Shown: positions 25,990 through 34,784, counted from the stretch's first letter. The stretch is 64,000 nt of DNA from an uncultured Bacteroidales bacterium (GCA_905234765.1 CAJOIF010000001.1:1-64000), one strand, 5' to 3'. Translations and numbers: made by a program. Notes: generated from the letters alone by a model not told the origin.

Positions 25990-27291
25990 AAACACCGCTT
26001 TGCGAGCCATTAAAGTCATGGAGAGCCCTCGGGCTACCATGAATAGCAGAAAAGCGATCCACAAACCATGATTGCCGAAGTGCGGCATTAATAATAAGGA
26101 AGCGGGCAAGAACACACCTATCGCTGAAATGAGCATAGTGTTTCGGATGGCACGTGCAGCCGTGGCACCGATGTAGATGCCGTCCCAAAGGAAAGCAGCA
26201 AAGGTGATGAGTGGGATGAGAATCATGTAGATATGGTAGGGTTTGGCCTGCACCGCGATTTCGGGTTGGTTGGAAATGAGACGGATAAAAGCCTCAGGGA
26301 AAAGAGCATACAGCAAGGTGAACGGCAAGGCGATGACGAAGCCCCAAATCAACAACAGTTTCACGGTTTGGTGCAGTTGTTTCGGGTCGTGAGCACCCGT
26401 GAAACGACCCACCAAGGCTTCACCCGCATAGGCAAAACCATCAGTGAAATAGGAGAAGATGTAGAAGAACTGCATCAGGATCATGTTGACCGCCAGCATA
26501 TCGTCGCCGAGTTTGGCCGACTGGTTGTTGAAATAGGCGATGCTCAACACCAAGAGTATGCTGCGGATCATGAAGTCGGCATTCACTTGGAAGAAACGCT
26601 TCAGTTTGTCGCTTTGCAACAGGATGACGCGTCTGATAGGGATGAGATGATGGCGGAACTTGGCGAACAGGAAGATGATGGCTGTTACCAGTCCGCAATA
26701 TTGCGCAATGACCGTACCCAAAGCCACGCCCGAGACCCCCATGTCCATGAAGTTGACGAAGATAACACTCAATATGATGTTCACCACATTGGTCAAAATA
26801 GCGATAACCATAGGGATGGTGGTGTTCTGCATACCGATATACCAACCGTTGAAGGCATAGAGGCAGAGCACCGCCGGTGCCGCCCAGATACGCACTCGGA
26901 AGTAGGTGGCGGTGTGAGCCAAAACCTCATCGCTGCCGTGCAGCAGTTTCATACTGAGCCATTCTACCGCGTCTTGTAGCGAAAGCACCAAAACAGTGGA
27001 AATCAAGGCGATGCAGAGCGAACGGTAAAGTGAATAGGCGATTTCAGCACGGTCGTTGGCACCGTATGCCTGTGCCGTGAAGCCCGTAGTGCCTGCCCGC
27101 ATGAAGCTGAAAATGGAGTACATCACGCTGAAGATGGTGCCGCCCAAGCCGATGGCTCCGATGTAGGCGATGCTGTCCTGATGGCCCATCAGCACCATGT
27201 CGACCAGTCCCAACAGCGGCACTGTGATGTTGCTGATGATGTTCGGGATGGCCAATTTCAGTATTGAGCGGTTGAGCGAGTTTTTGGGCAT
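25960..27291 (-). CDS. MATE family efflux transporter (DinF-like)
   Basis: 443 residues from ATG 27291 (MPKNSLNRSILKLAIPNI). About twelve hydrophobic helices in two similar halves, with the N-terminal NIISNITVPLLGLVDMVLMGH and GTTGFTAQAYGA of the DinF branch. It exports drugs or metabolites in exchange for Na+ or H+; the substrate is unknown. The frame extends upstream past the promoter, so the Met of MPKNS is chosen. It converges with vsr, overlapping its end by 30 bases, and marks return to the core. Confidence 0.9.
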   Translation of the reverse strand: MPKNSLNRSILKLAIPNIISNITVPLLGLVDMVLMGHQDSIAYIGAIGLGGTIFSVMYSIFSFMRAGTTGFTAQAYGANDRAEIAYSLYRSLCIALISTVLVLSLQDAVEWLSMKLLHGSDEVLAHTATYFRVRIWAAPAVLCLYAFNGWYIGMQNTTIPMVIAILTNVVNIILSVIFVNFMDMGVSGVALGTVIAQYCGLVTAIIFLFAKFRHHLIPIRRVILLQSDKLKRFFQVNADFMIRSILLVLSIAYFNNQSAKLGDDMLAVNMILMQFFYIFSYFTDGFAYAGEALVGRFTGAHDPKQLHQTVKLLLIWGFVIALPFTLLYALFPEAFIRLISNQPEIAVQAKPYHIYMILIPLITFAAFLWDGIYIGATAARAIRNTMLISAIGVFLPASLLLMPHFGNHGLWIAFLLFMVARGLSMTLMARKAVFSQNGTFRSH

Positions 27292-27310
27292 TTGTATAGC
27301 TTTAAAGATG

Positions 27311-27318
27311 CAAAAATA
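27311..27318 (-). promoter_or_regulatory. -7 box for the MATE gene
   Basis: TATTTTTG on the minus strand, 20 bases before ATG 27291. It is divergent from the higBA promoter. Confidence 0.55.
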
Positions 27319-27340
27319 GAACAAATTGGGTTATTGTTGA

Positions 27341-27388
27341 AATAATTCGCAATTTTGCTAATTATTCGCAAAAAAAGTATTACCTTTG
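27341..27388 (+). promoter_or_regulatory. higBA promoter with paired direct repeats
   Basis: A TACCTTTG -7 box (27381-27388) lies 20 bases before ATG 27409, with TTTG at 27354-27357 (spacing 23, slightly long). AATAATTCGCAA (27341-27352) and AATTATTCGCAA (27360-27371) are near-identical direct repeats 19 bases apart that flank the -33 element and are candidate HigA operator half-sites. Confidence 0.5.
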
Positions 27389-27408
27389 CAGCACAAAATA
27401 CGCCAAAA

Positions 27409-27726
27409 ATGATTATTGAGTTTGACGATAAGGCATTAGAAGAACTTTATGAATGTGGTTCAACTAAAGACCATAAATACAAGAAGTTGTCTCAAGATGT
27501 TGTAAAGCAATACATTAAGGCGGTGAACTATATCAAAGCAGCAAGACGCATTGAAGACCTTTATACCATCAAATCGTTGCATTATGAGAAAAAGCAGGGC
27601 GATTTAAAAGGTGTCGAAACGGTATGGCTTAACGCCCAATACCGATTGTTTTTCAAAAGTTCGCCCGATGATAACGGAATCATAGTCAACGCATTATTAC
27701 AAGAAATCTCAAAGCATTATGAATAA
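27409..27726 (+). CDS. higB: HigB-like (RelE superfamily) toxin
   Basis: 105 residues from ATG 27409 (MIIEFDDKALEELYECGST). The features are those of HigB mRNA interferases: KYKKLSQDVVKQYIKAVNYIKAARRIEDLYTIKSLHYEKKQGDLKGVETVWLN in overlapping blocks and an end QYRLFFKSS...NALLQEISKHYE. It cleaves mRNA at the ribosome when not bound by its antitoxin. The toxin gene comes first, typical of higBA, and overlaps higA by eight bases. Confidence 0.88.
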   Translation: MIIEFDDKALEELYECGSTKDHKYKKLSQDVVKQYIKAVNYIKAARRIEDLYTIKSLHYEKKQGDLKGVETVWLNAQYRLFFKSSPDDNGIIVNALLQEISKHYE

Positions 27727-28081
27727 GAAACAAACACCTTTTATCGCGACTCATCCAGGAGAATTGATTAAGGATGAATTGAAAGAACGAAGCATGACAC
27801 AGAAGGAATTGTCGGAAATGACAGGAATTAAACCTTCTGTATTGAGCGAAACCATCAACGGGAAACGTTCCGTTTCACTGAATGTTGCCGTTGCTTTGGA
27901 AAAAGCTTTGGGTATCCCTGCCGAGGTATGGATGAACTTGCAGACCCAGTACGATTTGGATTCTGCTCAAATCGCCGAGAGAGAAAAACAGAAAGAAACC
28001 GTATCAATCACCATCCCCATCAGCGACCGTAATTTATTGCGGGAAGTCTCAAGAAAGTTTGGTTGGGCTTGTATGTTTTAA
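27719..28081 (+). CDS. higA: HigA-like antitoxin, XRE family
   Basis: 120 residues. HPGELIKDELKERSMTQKELSEMTGIKPSVLSETINGKRSVSLNVAVALEKALGIPAEVWMNLQ is the standard HigA/VapI helix-turn-helix block, here cited by its landmarks: TQKELSEMTG and SVLSETINGKR. The C-terminal part (residues 90-120) probably wraps the toxin. It neutralises HigB and represses the operon, likely through the direct repeats upstream of higB. Confidence 0.9.
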   Translation: MNKKQTPFIATHPGELIKDELKERSMTQKELSEMTGIKPSVLSETINGKRSVSLNVAVALEKALGIPAEVWMNLQTQYDLDSAQIAEREKQKETVSITIPISDRNLLREVSRKFGWACMF

Positions 28082-28098
28082 TTTAAAAAGAGCAAGAT

Positions 28099-28863
28099 AT
28101 GATTTTTTATTTCTCTGGTTGCGGCAACAGCAAACATGTGGCGGAGACCATTGCAGCAGGTCTATATGACAATTTGGTTTTCATTCCTGAGGCGGCACGC
28201 GAAAACCGTTACGAATACGAATTGGCCGAAGGCGAGAGACTTGGTTTTGTGTTTCCTATTTATTCTTGGGCACCACCAAAATTAGTGATCGATTTTTTGA
28301 AAAACCTGAAACTCAACACCAAGCCCGATTACCTCTATTTTGCCTGCACCTGCGGCGACAATTGCGGTCACACCGAAAAGGTCTTCCGCAAGGCTGTGGA
28401 AGAAAAAGGTTGGTCGCTGTCAGCTTGTTTCAGCGTACAAATGCCTGAAACTTATATCGGCATGGCCGGCTTCAAACTCGATACCGAGGAGAAAGCCAAA
28501 CAAAAGATTGCTGAAGCGGATGCTGCCTTGGCGCGCAACATCCCGCGATTAATTAATAAGGAGCATTTTTCTGAGATTGTCAAAGGCAGCCTCTCATGGC
28601 TAAAGACTTATATGGTAAATCCAGGCTTCAATCAATACGCCACCGACGACAAGAACTATTTGTCAACAGACAAGTGCATCAGCTGTGGCAAGTGCGTAAG
28701 TGTTTGTCCTTTGCAGAACATCACTTTGGAAGATGGCCGTCCGAAATGGCATGGCCACTGCACGATGTGTATGGCATGCTACCATCATTGTCCCGTCAAT
28801 GCCATCCAATATGGTAAAGGCACGGAAGGGAAGGGACAGTATTATTTTGGAAAAAATGGGTAA
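28099..28863 (+). CDS. EFR1 family flavodoxin/ferredoxin fusion
   Basis: 254 residues. An N-terminal flavodoxin-like domain (IFYFSGCGNSKHVAETIA, 2-19; FVFPIYSWAPPKLVIDFL, about 50-67) is joined to a C-terminal bacterial-type ferredoxin with two Cys clusters (CISCGKCVSVCP, about 194-205; CTMCMACYHHCP, about 221-232) that can hold two [4Fe-4S] centres. EFR1 proteins are presumed intracellular electron carriers of anaerobes. It starts 17 bases after higA, likely without its own promoter. Confidence 0.88.
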   Translation: MIFYFSGCGNSKHVAETIAAGLYDNLVFIPEAARENRYEYELAEGERLGFVFPIYSWAPPKLVIDFLKNLKLNTKPDYLYFACTCGDNCGHTEKVFRKAVEEKGWSLSACFSVQMPETYIGMAGFKLDTEEKAKQKIAEADAALARNIPRLINKEHFSEIVKGSLSWLKTYMVNPGFNQYATDDKNYLSTDKCISCGKCVSVCPLQNITLEDGRPKWHGHCTMCMACYHHCPVNAIQYGKGTEGKGQYYFGKNG

Positions 28864-28884
28864 TTTTAGAGAAGGATTTCTTTT

Positions 28885-28892
28885 TATCTTTG
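28885..28892 (+). promoter_or_regulatory. -7 box for the type IX cargo gene
   Basis: TATCTTTG 33 bases before ATG 28926. The in-frame TTG at 28890 lies inside this box and is not a start. Confidence 0.6.
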
Positions 28893-28925
28893 CCCGTAAA
28901 TTATTCATTATCAAAAATAAAAGTT

Positions 28926-30419
28926 ATGAAAAACAAACACTACTACGTAAAAGTTCTATTTGCCACTATAATGGCTATCTTTGTTAGCGTCGCTACTGCG
29001 ACCGCACAATGCACCATTCCCATTGCTCCGGGTCAGTCCTATATTGAAGATTTTCAATCAGGTGAGATGGAATGTTGGACGGTGGAGACGACGAGCTCTG
29101 CCACTTGGGCCGTGATGCAAGGTACGGGTTCCAATGTGGTGGCCTTTCAAAATGCTAGTTCAGGTCAAGAGGCACGACTGGTATCGCCCACCTTCGACCT
29201 GACAGGCAGCAACAGCGCCACTTTCAGCTTCGCTTACGCGATGATGGGTTTGTACGATGCCGACGAACTGATAGTGAGCTACCGCATTTCGCCGACCGAC
29301 AGCTGGCACCAATTGGGCAGCTATAGTTTTAGCGACTGGTCGAATACCTACGATGAGTTGTTCACTTTGGATGAGCTGTCGTCTACTTTCCAAGTCTCGT
29401 TTTTGGGTCACAGCAACGGCGGATATTACATCTTCATCGATGATATTGAGATTGCTTCTGCTGGCGGCTGTGCTCGTCCAGCGAACTTGCAAGCCACAGA
29501 GGTTACGACAAATTCAGTCCTTCTTGGATGGTCGGAGACGGGTGACGAAGAGAGTTGGACTATTGAATTGAACGGCCATACAATGACGGTTGATGTTCAG
29601 CCCTATTTGCTGGAAGGACTGGAGTCGCAGACTGAATACACTTGCCGCGTCAAGGCTAACTGTGGCGGTGGATTGGAGTCGGAATGGTCTCAATCTGTGA
29701 CATTTAAGACCTTATGTGATGTGATTATCGTCACCGACGATGAGCCTTATTTCGATGACTTTGAGGCTTCGGAGGACTTCATGTGCTGGCAGAGTGAGAT
29801 TCTCTCGGGCGAAGACGGTTGGGTGATTGACCCTGGTTATCTTTTTCCCAATAACACGGCTTTCTTCATCTGGTTGGGCGAGGAGGCGATGCTTGTTTCC
29901 GCCCCGCTTGACATCACAGCGGTCACCAATCCTATCCTCACTTTTAAGCACAGGCAGCGGTCGTTAGGACAATTTGTGGATGAGCTTTCGGTTTGGTACG
30001 GCACATCGTTAAACGATTATTGGCATCTTCTCGGAAACTACACCTACGCTTGCGAGGACTGGGAGACCATCACCCTTGCAGAATCCTATCTCATCGCTTT
30101 CAAGGGCAAATCGAATAATGCCGACGGCGTGTATGTCGATGATGTGTGGGTGGGCAACGACCCGGGCGTTGGCATTGGTGAGATTTCGAATCTTGCTGCA
30201 ACGGTCAGCCCAAATCCGGCTCAAAACAGCACCGTGATAGAGGCTAATGTCACCCAAGGAGAAGTCATCGTTTTCGACCTGTTTGGCCGCCAAGTGGCTT
30301 CGGCAGTTTTGCACGAAGGCCGCGTTGAGATGGATTTGAGCGGATGGGCCAAGGGCGTTTATATGGCACGGATTTCGAGTAGTAATGGTATGACTACCAT
30401 CAAGTTAGTGAAGGAATAA
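28926..30419 (+). CDS. Secreted adhesion-like protein with type IX sorting domain
   Basis: 497 residues from ATG 28926. Signal peptide (MKNKHYYVKVLFATIMAIFVSVATATAQ, given here as residues 1-28), a MAM/choice-of-anchor J-like domain (about 35-175: YIEDFQSGEMECWTVE, GGYYIFIDDIEI), a fibronectin type III domain (about 178-262: ARPANLQATEVTTNSVLLGW), a second MAM-like domain (about 268-405: YFDDFEASEDFMCWQ, GVYVDDVWVG) and a type A sorting domain (about 415-497: VSPNPAQNST, ending GMTTIKLVKE). It is exported by the type IX system, and probably binds carbohydrate or protein outside the cell. No catalytic motif. Confidence 0.85.
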   Translation: MKNKHYYVKVLFATIMAIFVSVATATAQCTIPIAPGQSYIEDFQSGEMECWTVETTSSATWAVMQGTGSNVVAFQNASSGQEARLVSPTFDLTGSNSATFSFAYAMMGLYDADELIVSYRISPTDSWHQLGSYSFSDWSNTYDELFTLDELSSTFQVSFLGHSNGGYYIFIDDIEIASAGGCARPANLQATEVTTNSVLLGWSETGDEESWTIELNGHTMTVDVQPYLLEGLESQTEYTCRVKANCGGGLESEWSQSVTFKTLCDVIIVTDDEPYFDDFEASEDFMCWQSEILSGEDGWVIDPGYLFPNNTAFFIWLGEEAMLVSAPLDITAVTNPILTFKHRQRSLGQFVDELSVWYGTSLNDYWHLLGNYTYACEDWETITLAESYLIAFKGKSNNADGVYVDDVWVGNDPGVGIGEISNLAATVSPNPAQNSTVIEANVTQGEVIVFDLFGRQVASAVLHEGRVEMDLSGWAKGVYMARISSSNGMTTIKLVKE

Positions 30420-30463
30420 AAGATTTTCGGTATTTTTTCCCAAAACCCTGTAAGATTTCCGTC

Positions 30464-30488
30464 CTTTACACGATATTATGGTGTAAAG
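30464..30488. promoter_or_regulatory. Inverted repeat ahead of the ECF sigma gene
   Basis: CTTTACAC-N9-GTGTAAAG, perfect 8-bp arms, nine bases before ATG 30498. It could be an RNA hairpin near the ribosome-binding region or a repressor site; it may overlap the sigma operon's own promoter. Confidence 0.5.
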
Positions 30489-30497
30489 CGATGAAAA

Positions 30498-30986
30498 ATG
30501 ACCGACAAGGAGTTCAAAAACGCTATCTTCCAATATCAGCCCTACATGCAGAAAGTGGCTGAAAAGTTGTTGGGCGATGCCGACAATGCCGAGGATGCCG
30601 TCCAAGAGGCTGTCATCGGGCTGTGGAAGCAGCGTGAGAGCTTGAAAACTTCGGTCGAAATGAAATCGCTGTGCGGCACCATTGTGAAGCGTCGCTGTAT
30701 CGACATGCTTCGCAAACAGCGCCTCGAAGTGTCTATCGATGAAAGCTTGATGCTAACCGACCCCTCGCCGGACGAGTATTCGGAAGAGCGATACCTGATG
30801 GCCCGTGCTATGGTGGACCGCTTGCCCACCCGTCAGCGCGATGTTATCTTGATGAAATACGAGGAAGGAATGGACAACAAAGCCATCGAGAAGGCCACTG
30901 GCATGAGCAGCACCCATGTCTATGCGACGTTGTCGCGTGCCTACAAAGCCTTGAGAGATGCATTAACACAAAACAAGGAGGAATGA
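30498..30986 (+). CDS. ECF-type RNA polymerase sigma factor
   Basis: 162 residues. Region 2 (about 10-75: YQPYMQKVAEKLLGDADNAEDAVQEAVIGLWKQR, seen as landmarks DADNAEDAVQE and GLWKQR) and region 4 (about 108-155: LPTRQRDVILMKYEEGMDNKAIEKATG, SSTHVYATLSRA) of sigma-70 ECF factors. It directs RNA polymerase to a dedicated regulon. The next gene starts within its stop codon (ATGA), and an anti-sigma factor is expected at that place. Confidence 0.9.
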   Translation: MTDKEFKNAIFQYQPYMQKVAEKLLGDADNAEDAVQEAVIGLWKQRESLKTSVEMKSLCGTIVKRRCIDMLRKQRLEVSIDESLMLTDPSPDEYSEERYLMARAMVDRLPTRQRDVILMKYEEGMDNKAIEKATGMSSTHVYATLSRAYKALRDALTQNKEE

Positions 30987-31717
30987 CCATGAAGCCCGAA
31001 AACGAAATGAATGAGGAAGTCCAACAGTTGCTCAACCTTCTGGAAGAGCATGGAAAGAACGCCCGTCGGCAAAAGGAACTCAGCGAACTGATGGACCGTC
31101 TCGCCGAGGAGGAAAAAACAGTTGAAATGCCGAGCAAGCGTAGAAAACTCACCCCGCTTTGGTGGGCTGTGAGTGCGGCGGCGGCAGTCCTGTTGCTTTG
31201 GTTGTTGGTAAAACCTGCCTCCAAACAGACTCCTAAAATGAACGAGGAAATCCTTGTAGAAAAGATGGAAACTATTGATACTGTTCAGATTAAGAAAGAT
31301 AAAAATGTCCTTGAAGCACCTGTCGCCGAAGAAAATCTTTTGGCTGAAGAAACTTCACCGCCTGGATTGCTTCGCTGCGCTCGCAATGACGAGTCCCCAA
31401 AACCAAAAAAGGAAACCGTTCAAGAGAACCTGCTGGCAGAAAATACCACAACGGAGCCAGTGGAATCCCAAGAGTCCACAGATACCACGAATATTGGATC
31501 CAACAACATACCCGCCGAAAGCGAGACACCTTCAGCCGTTCAAAGTCCCAGAAGGAGAGTCATCCGGAGCCTCAACCTGGTGTGCTATGAATGTCAGAAG
31601 GAACCCGAACACGAAATTGGGATTAAACCCAACATGGATAACAAAACCCTTTTCGGCCAGCCGCAAGACCCGAACATGAAAAACGGATCGCTGGCCTTTG
31701 AAATCAAACTCTATTAA
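30983..31717 (+). CDS. Single-pass membrane protein, probable anti-sigma partner
   Basis: 244 residues, coupled to the sigma gene by an ATGA overlap with AGGAGG just upstream, rare in this genome. The N-terminal about 50 residues are charged and cytosolic (MNEEVQQLLNLLEEHGKNARRQKE), then one transmembrane helix (LWWAVSAAAAVLLLWLLV, about 55-72) and a long, low-complexity outer part rich in Glu, Thr and Pro. The position and layout suggest an anti-sigma factor, but the usual zinc or FecR motifs are absent. A dispersed palindrome (31364-31391) encodes GLLRCARND in the outer part. The C-terminus (GQPQDPNMKNGSLAFEIKLY) is unrecognised. Confidence 0.6.
   Translation: MTMKPENEMNEEVQQLLNLLEEHGKNARRQKELSELMDRLAEEEKTVEMPSKRRKLTPLWWAVSAAAAVLLLWLLVKPASKQTPKMNEEILVEKMETIDTVQIKKDKNVLEAPVAEENLLAEETSPPGLLRCARNDESPKPKKETVQENLLAENTTTEPVESQESTDTTNIGSNNIPAESETPSAVQSPRRRVIRSLNLVCYECQKEPEHEIGIKPNMDNKTLFGQPQDPNMKNGSLAFEIKLY
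31364..31391. repeat. Dispersed palindrome (GGATTGCTTCGC type) inside the anti-sigma-like gene
   Basis: GGATTGCTTCGCTGCGCTCG then CAATGACG, with ATTGC/GCAAT outer arms: a REP-like sequence common between genes in many bacteria. Here it is in frame as GLLRCARND and adds a Cys and basic residues to an otherwise acidic stretch. Confidence 0.65.
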
Positions 31718-31728
31718 ATCTTAGAACA

Positions 31729-33042
31729 ATGAAACGCATCACATTTTTATTAGCCATTTTGTTTGCAACGCAAATGGCCTTTGCGCAACAAGAAGTTGCC
31801 ATCGAGCAAATCATCAACCAGCGCATCAACAAATTGGAAATCAACCCCGGATGGGATGTCCATCTTATTCACCATGAGGCTGATAGCGGCTATCGTGTGG
31901 CCATCATCACCGATGAGGATTTGGCGGCACGTGCCTACAACGTGCAGCTCTGCAACGTCAAAGACCAAACTTTGACCATACTTGAAAACACCCAACTCCC
32001 CAAAGGTACCGTGGTGGAGATTGAAGGCCCTATGAACTTATGGCAAATCGGTCTGTTGGACAGGGCAACGGCTAAAGCGGATTATGTAATAGCCTCCGCG
32101 GCATCCGCAGCGAAGGATTTGACCAATCTCTTTCTTGCTCGGAATTCAAGCTTTCACGTTCAACATTATCACATCCCCAATCCCGACAACTCACCCTGCA
32201 TGGATGTTTGGGACCATGCCAAATTGACCATTGACACCATCTCGGGAGAAGGTGACGCGGTGGTAAAGGTTTATGAAGGAGATTTTCAATACGGCACCGA
32301 TATCCTGCGAGGCAAAATCACGCTGTATGAATATGGGAACACTTCCGATTGGCCTTATATGCAAGGAAAAGATTGTAGGGTAATCAGAACTAAAGAAGTG
32401 GATGGCAAACTGGTCACGACCGACCGCAGAAAGATATGGAATGACGCGCTTGTTCTAGACGTAGGAATCGGAATACAACAAGGCAACACGCCAACAAATC
32501 CCAACAGTCCCTTCCTGCAATACAACACATTGTCGGTCAACATTGGTTTTAGCACCTATTTCAAACTTAGCAACCATTGGGGATTGCGCACAGGGCTTCA
32601 ATGGAACGAGAACCAGAAGTCGCTATGCCATCAGGTAAAATACGAAAACAATGAAATGGTGGTGGTTGATGGTCAGGAAGATTATCAACGCAACCGGTTA
32701 TACAACCTTTATATGGGCGTCCCTATCTCACTTGACTATTATTTTGGCAAAAGACAAACCGAAAGTGTCTCTTTAGACTTGTATTGTGGTCGCCTAATAG
32801 GGGAATGTCTTGTCACCAGCAAAGATCCAACCAAACCTTTTGGCCTCAACCTTAACATGGGGTCGAAAGAAATTTTGGATAACATCTTCAATCCCTGGAA
32901 GTTGGAAGCAGGTCTTAGTTTCAATACCCGACATTTGGGTATCATCCACGGCATTAGGGTCTTCACCAACCTCCTGCCCGAGTACAAGCCTGGAGTTACT
33001 ACAGATAAAATCAGGAGCTTTGGCGTTGAACTAAAGCTTTGA
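31729..33042 (+). CDS. Outer-membrane beta-barrel protein, PorT-like C-terminus
   Basis: 437 residues with a signal peptide (MKRITFLLAILFATQMAFAQ). Residues about 25-240 form a beta-rich domain like auto-transporter adhesin heads of the DUF2807 type (INKLEINPGWDVHLI, AKLTIDTISGEGDAVVKVYEG). Residues about 245-437 look like a PorT/outer-membrane-barrel domain (LDVGIGIQQG, FSTYFKLSNHWGLRTGLQWNEN, ending FGVELKL). It is the third gene of the sigma/anti-sigma operon, 11 bases downstream, so it may be the sigma factor's target or its signal receptor. No TonB box is seen. Confidence 0.65.
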   Translation: MKRITFLLAILFATQMAFAQQEVAIEQIINQRINKLEINPGWDVHLIHHEADSGYRVAIITDEDLAARAYNVQLCNVKDQTLTILENTQLPKGTVVEIEGPMNLWQIGLLDRATAKADYVIASAASAAKDLTNLFLARNSSFHVQHYHIPNPDNSPCMDVWDHAKLTIDTISGEGDAVVKVYEGDFQYGTDILRGKITLYEYGNTSDWPYMQGKDCRVIRTKEVDGKLVTTDRRKIWNDALVLDVGIGIQQGNTPTNPNSPFLQYNTLSVNIGFSTYFKLSNHWGLRTGLQWNENQKSLCHQVKYENNEMVVVDGQEDYQRNRLYNLYMGVPISLDYYFGKRQTESVSLDLYCGRLIGECLVTSKDPTKPFGLNLNMGSKEILDNIFNPWKLEAGLSFNTRHLGIIHGIRVFTNLLPEYKPGVTTDKIRSFGVELKL

Positions 33043-33048
33043 GGAAGT

Positions 33049-34710
33049 TTAAGAGTACAAGAACCTCCTAATGCTCCGTTTAGGCGTCTTCTCGAATTCC
33101 TTGTCGACAAGGACGATGGACGACACTTTGGAATAGGCGGGCAGCATGGCATTCAATTGGGCGAGGTTCTCGTTCATCAATTCTTCCATGCTCTTGTCCT
33201 GCAGGTCGTATTTCTCGTCGGGGTAGACCAATGCGACAATCTTGCCTTGACGTCCCACCACTAACGACTCAACGACACCCGGCAGGTTATTCACCTTGTC
33301 CTCAATCTCTTCAGGGTAGATGTTCTGACCATTGGAGCTCAGAATCATGGCCTTGGAACGACCCTTGATGAAGAGCAATCCTTTCTTGTTCATCGTGCCG
33401 AGGTCGCCGGTATGGAGCCAACCTTCTTCGTCAATGGCGTTGCGGGTGGCTTCCTCGTTCTTGTAGTAGCCCATCATCACGTGTTCGCCGCGGAACAGGA
33501 TTTCGCCAACCACATTTTCAGGGTCGGGCGAGTCGATTTTCAGTTCGTTGCGCGTGACGCATGAGCCGCAGCAGCCAAGCATTTCGTTGTACCAGTGCTC
33601 GTAGCAGATGAGCGGCCCGGCCTCGGTCATGCCATAACCCACCACGAAGGGGAACTTGATGCGGCGGAACACCTTTTCCACCTCGGCGTTGATGGCCGCA
33701 CCACCCGTGATGAGCCAGATGAGATTGCTACCGAAGGCCTCCATCAATTGCTTGTAGATGGTCTTTTCCACAATCTTGCAGAGCAACGGCGTGTGCCACA
33801 AAAATTTCACCATGGGTTTGTTGAGGGCGGGGAAGATTTTCGCCTTGAAGATCTTCTCCAACACCAGCGGTACGGTGAGAATCATGTAGGGTTTTGTCTC
33901 TTTGTAGGCTTTCAAAAGAACCGTCGGCGAGGGGGTCTTGCTCAGGAAATAGACATGGCAGCCGCCGGCTATTTGGTAGAGGAACTCGATGGTCATGCCG
34001 AACATGTGCGAGAGCGGCAGCATGCACACCTCGGTCCAGCCAGCGTGGTTGGGGATGGTCTCTTGGCTGTATTGCACGTTGGCGGAGATGGCGCGATACG
34101 ACAGCATGACACCCTTCGGCGCGCTCGTGGTGCCCGAGGTGTAGTTGATGATCATCAGCTCGTCGAGGTTGTCGGTGGGCAGGTTGACATCCGCCTTGGT
34201 GAAGCCGTTAGGGTATCTTTCGTTGAAAAGCTTTTCAGCATCCTCTTTCACCGTATTCAGTTGATCTTCTTTGGTATAGAGAACGCGGAATTGCTCTGTC
34301 CCGATGGCGATTTGAACGTTGGGCATCTTGTCGGGATGGAGGCGTTTCCATACGGCGGGTCCTACAAAAATGGCCTTGGCATCAGAATGCGTGACAAGGT
34401 TCTCAATGTCGCTTTCGACGAAGGCATCCATGATGGACACCACCACGCCACGGTTGGCGGCAATGGCGAGGAAAGCGATGGCCCAATTGGCGCAGTTCTT
34501 CGAGCAAATGGCGATTTTGTCGCCTGCTTTCAGTCCCGCGACCTCCAGCATGGCTTGCACCTGCATCATCTTGGCACCCATCTCACCGTAGGTGTAACTC
34601 GTTACGTCGTCGTAATCGGTCAAAGCGGGCTCATCCCAGTTTTTGGGTAGGTTCTCGTTGAAATATTCAAAAAAGTGTTTGGTGGGTTCTACGGGTTTTG
34701 TTGCTTTCAT
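33049..34710 (-). CDS. Long-chain acyl-CoA synthetase (AMP-forming)
   Basis: 553 residues from ATG 34710 (MKATKPVEPTKHFFEYFNENL). It activates a carboxylic acid, probably a fatty acid, to the acyl-adenylate and then the CoA thioester. Seen: the phosphate-binding loop INYTSGTTSAPKGVMLS (about 183-199), GYGMTEAGPL (about 340), the TGDLGTMNKKGLLFIKGR hinge (about 440) and a C-terminal KTPKRSIRRFLY with the catalytic Lys. The frame is open 43 codons further up but through the promoter. It converges with the barrel gene, six bases apart. Confidence 0.9.
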   Translation of the reverse strand: MKATKPVEPTKHFFEYFNENLPKNWDEPALTDYDDVTSYTYGEMGAKMMQVQAMLEVAGLKAGDKIAICSKNCANWAIAFLAIAANRGVVVSIMDAFVESDIENLVTHSDAKAIFVGPAVWKRLHPDKMPNVQIAIGTEQFRVLYTKEDQLNTVKEDAEKLFNERYPNGFTKADVNLPTDNLDELMIINYTSGTTSAPKGVMLSYRAISANVQYSQETIPNHAGWTEVCMLPLSHMFGMTIEFLYQIAGGCHVYFLSKTPSPTVLLKAYKETKPYMILTVPLVLEKIFKAKIFPALNKPMVKFLWHTPLLCKIVEKTIYKQLMEAFGSNLIWLITGGAAINAEVEKVFRRIKFPFVVGYGMTEAGPLICYEHWYNEMLGCCGSCVTRNELKIDSPDPENVVGEILFRGEHVMMGYYKNEEATRNAIDEEGWLHTGDLGTMNKKGLLFIKGRSKAMILSSNGQNIYPEEIEDKVNNLPGVVESLVVGRQGKIVALVYPDEKYDLQDKSMEELMNENLAQLNAMLPAYSKVSSIVLVDKEFEKTPKRSIRRFLYS

Positions 34711-34737
34711 AGTATGATAATTGATAATTTGAAGGTG

Positions 34738-34745
34738 CAAAGATA
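34738..34745 (-). promoter_or_regulatory. -7 box for the acyl-CoA synthetase
   Basis: TATCTTTG on the minus strand, 27 bases before ATG 34710; back to back with the GH92 promoter. Confidence 0.6.
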
Positions 34746-34753
34746 AGAAATGT

Positions 34754-34784
34754 TTTGTTTGGGTGAGAAAAGTGACTATTTTTG
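34754..34784 (+). promoter_or_regulatory. Bacteroidota promoter for the GH92 gene
   Basis: TTTG (34754-34757), 19 bases, TATTTTTG (34777-34784), then 40 bases to ATG 34825. Confidence 0.7.

Noticed and set aside
33595..34650. Long open frame antisense to the acyl-CoA synthetase
   Set aside because: It lies fully inside a conserved enzyme gene and its translation is low-complexity (many His, Gly, Arg) with no domain.
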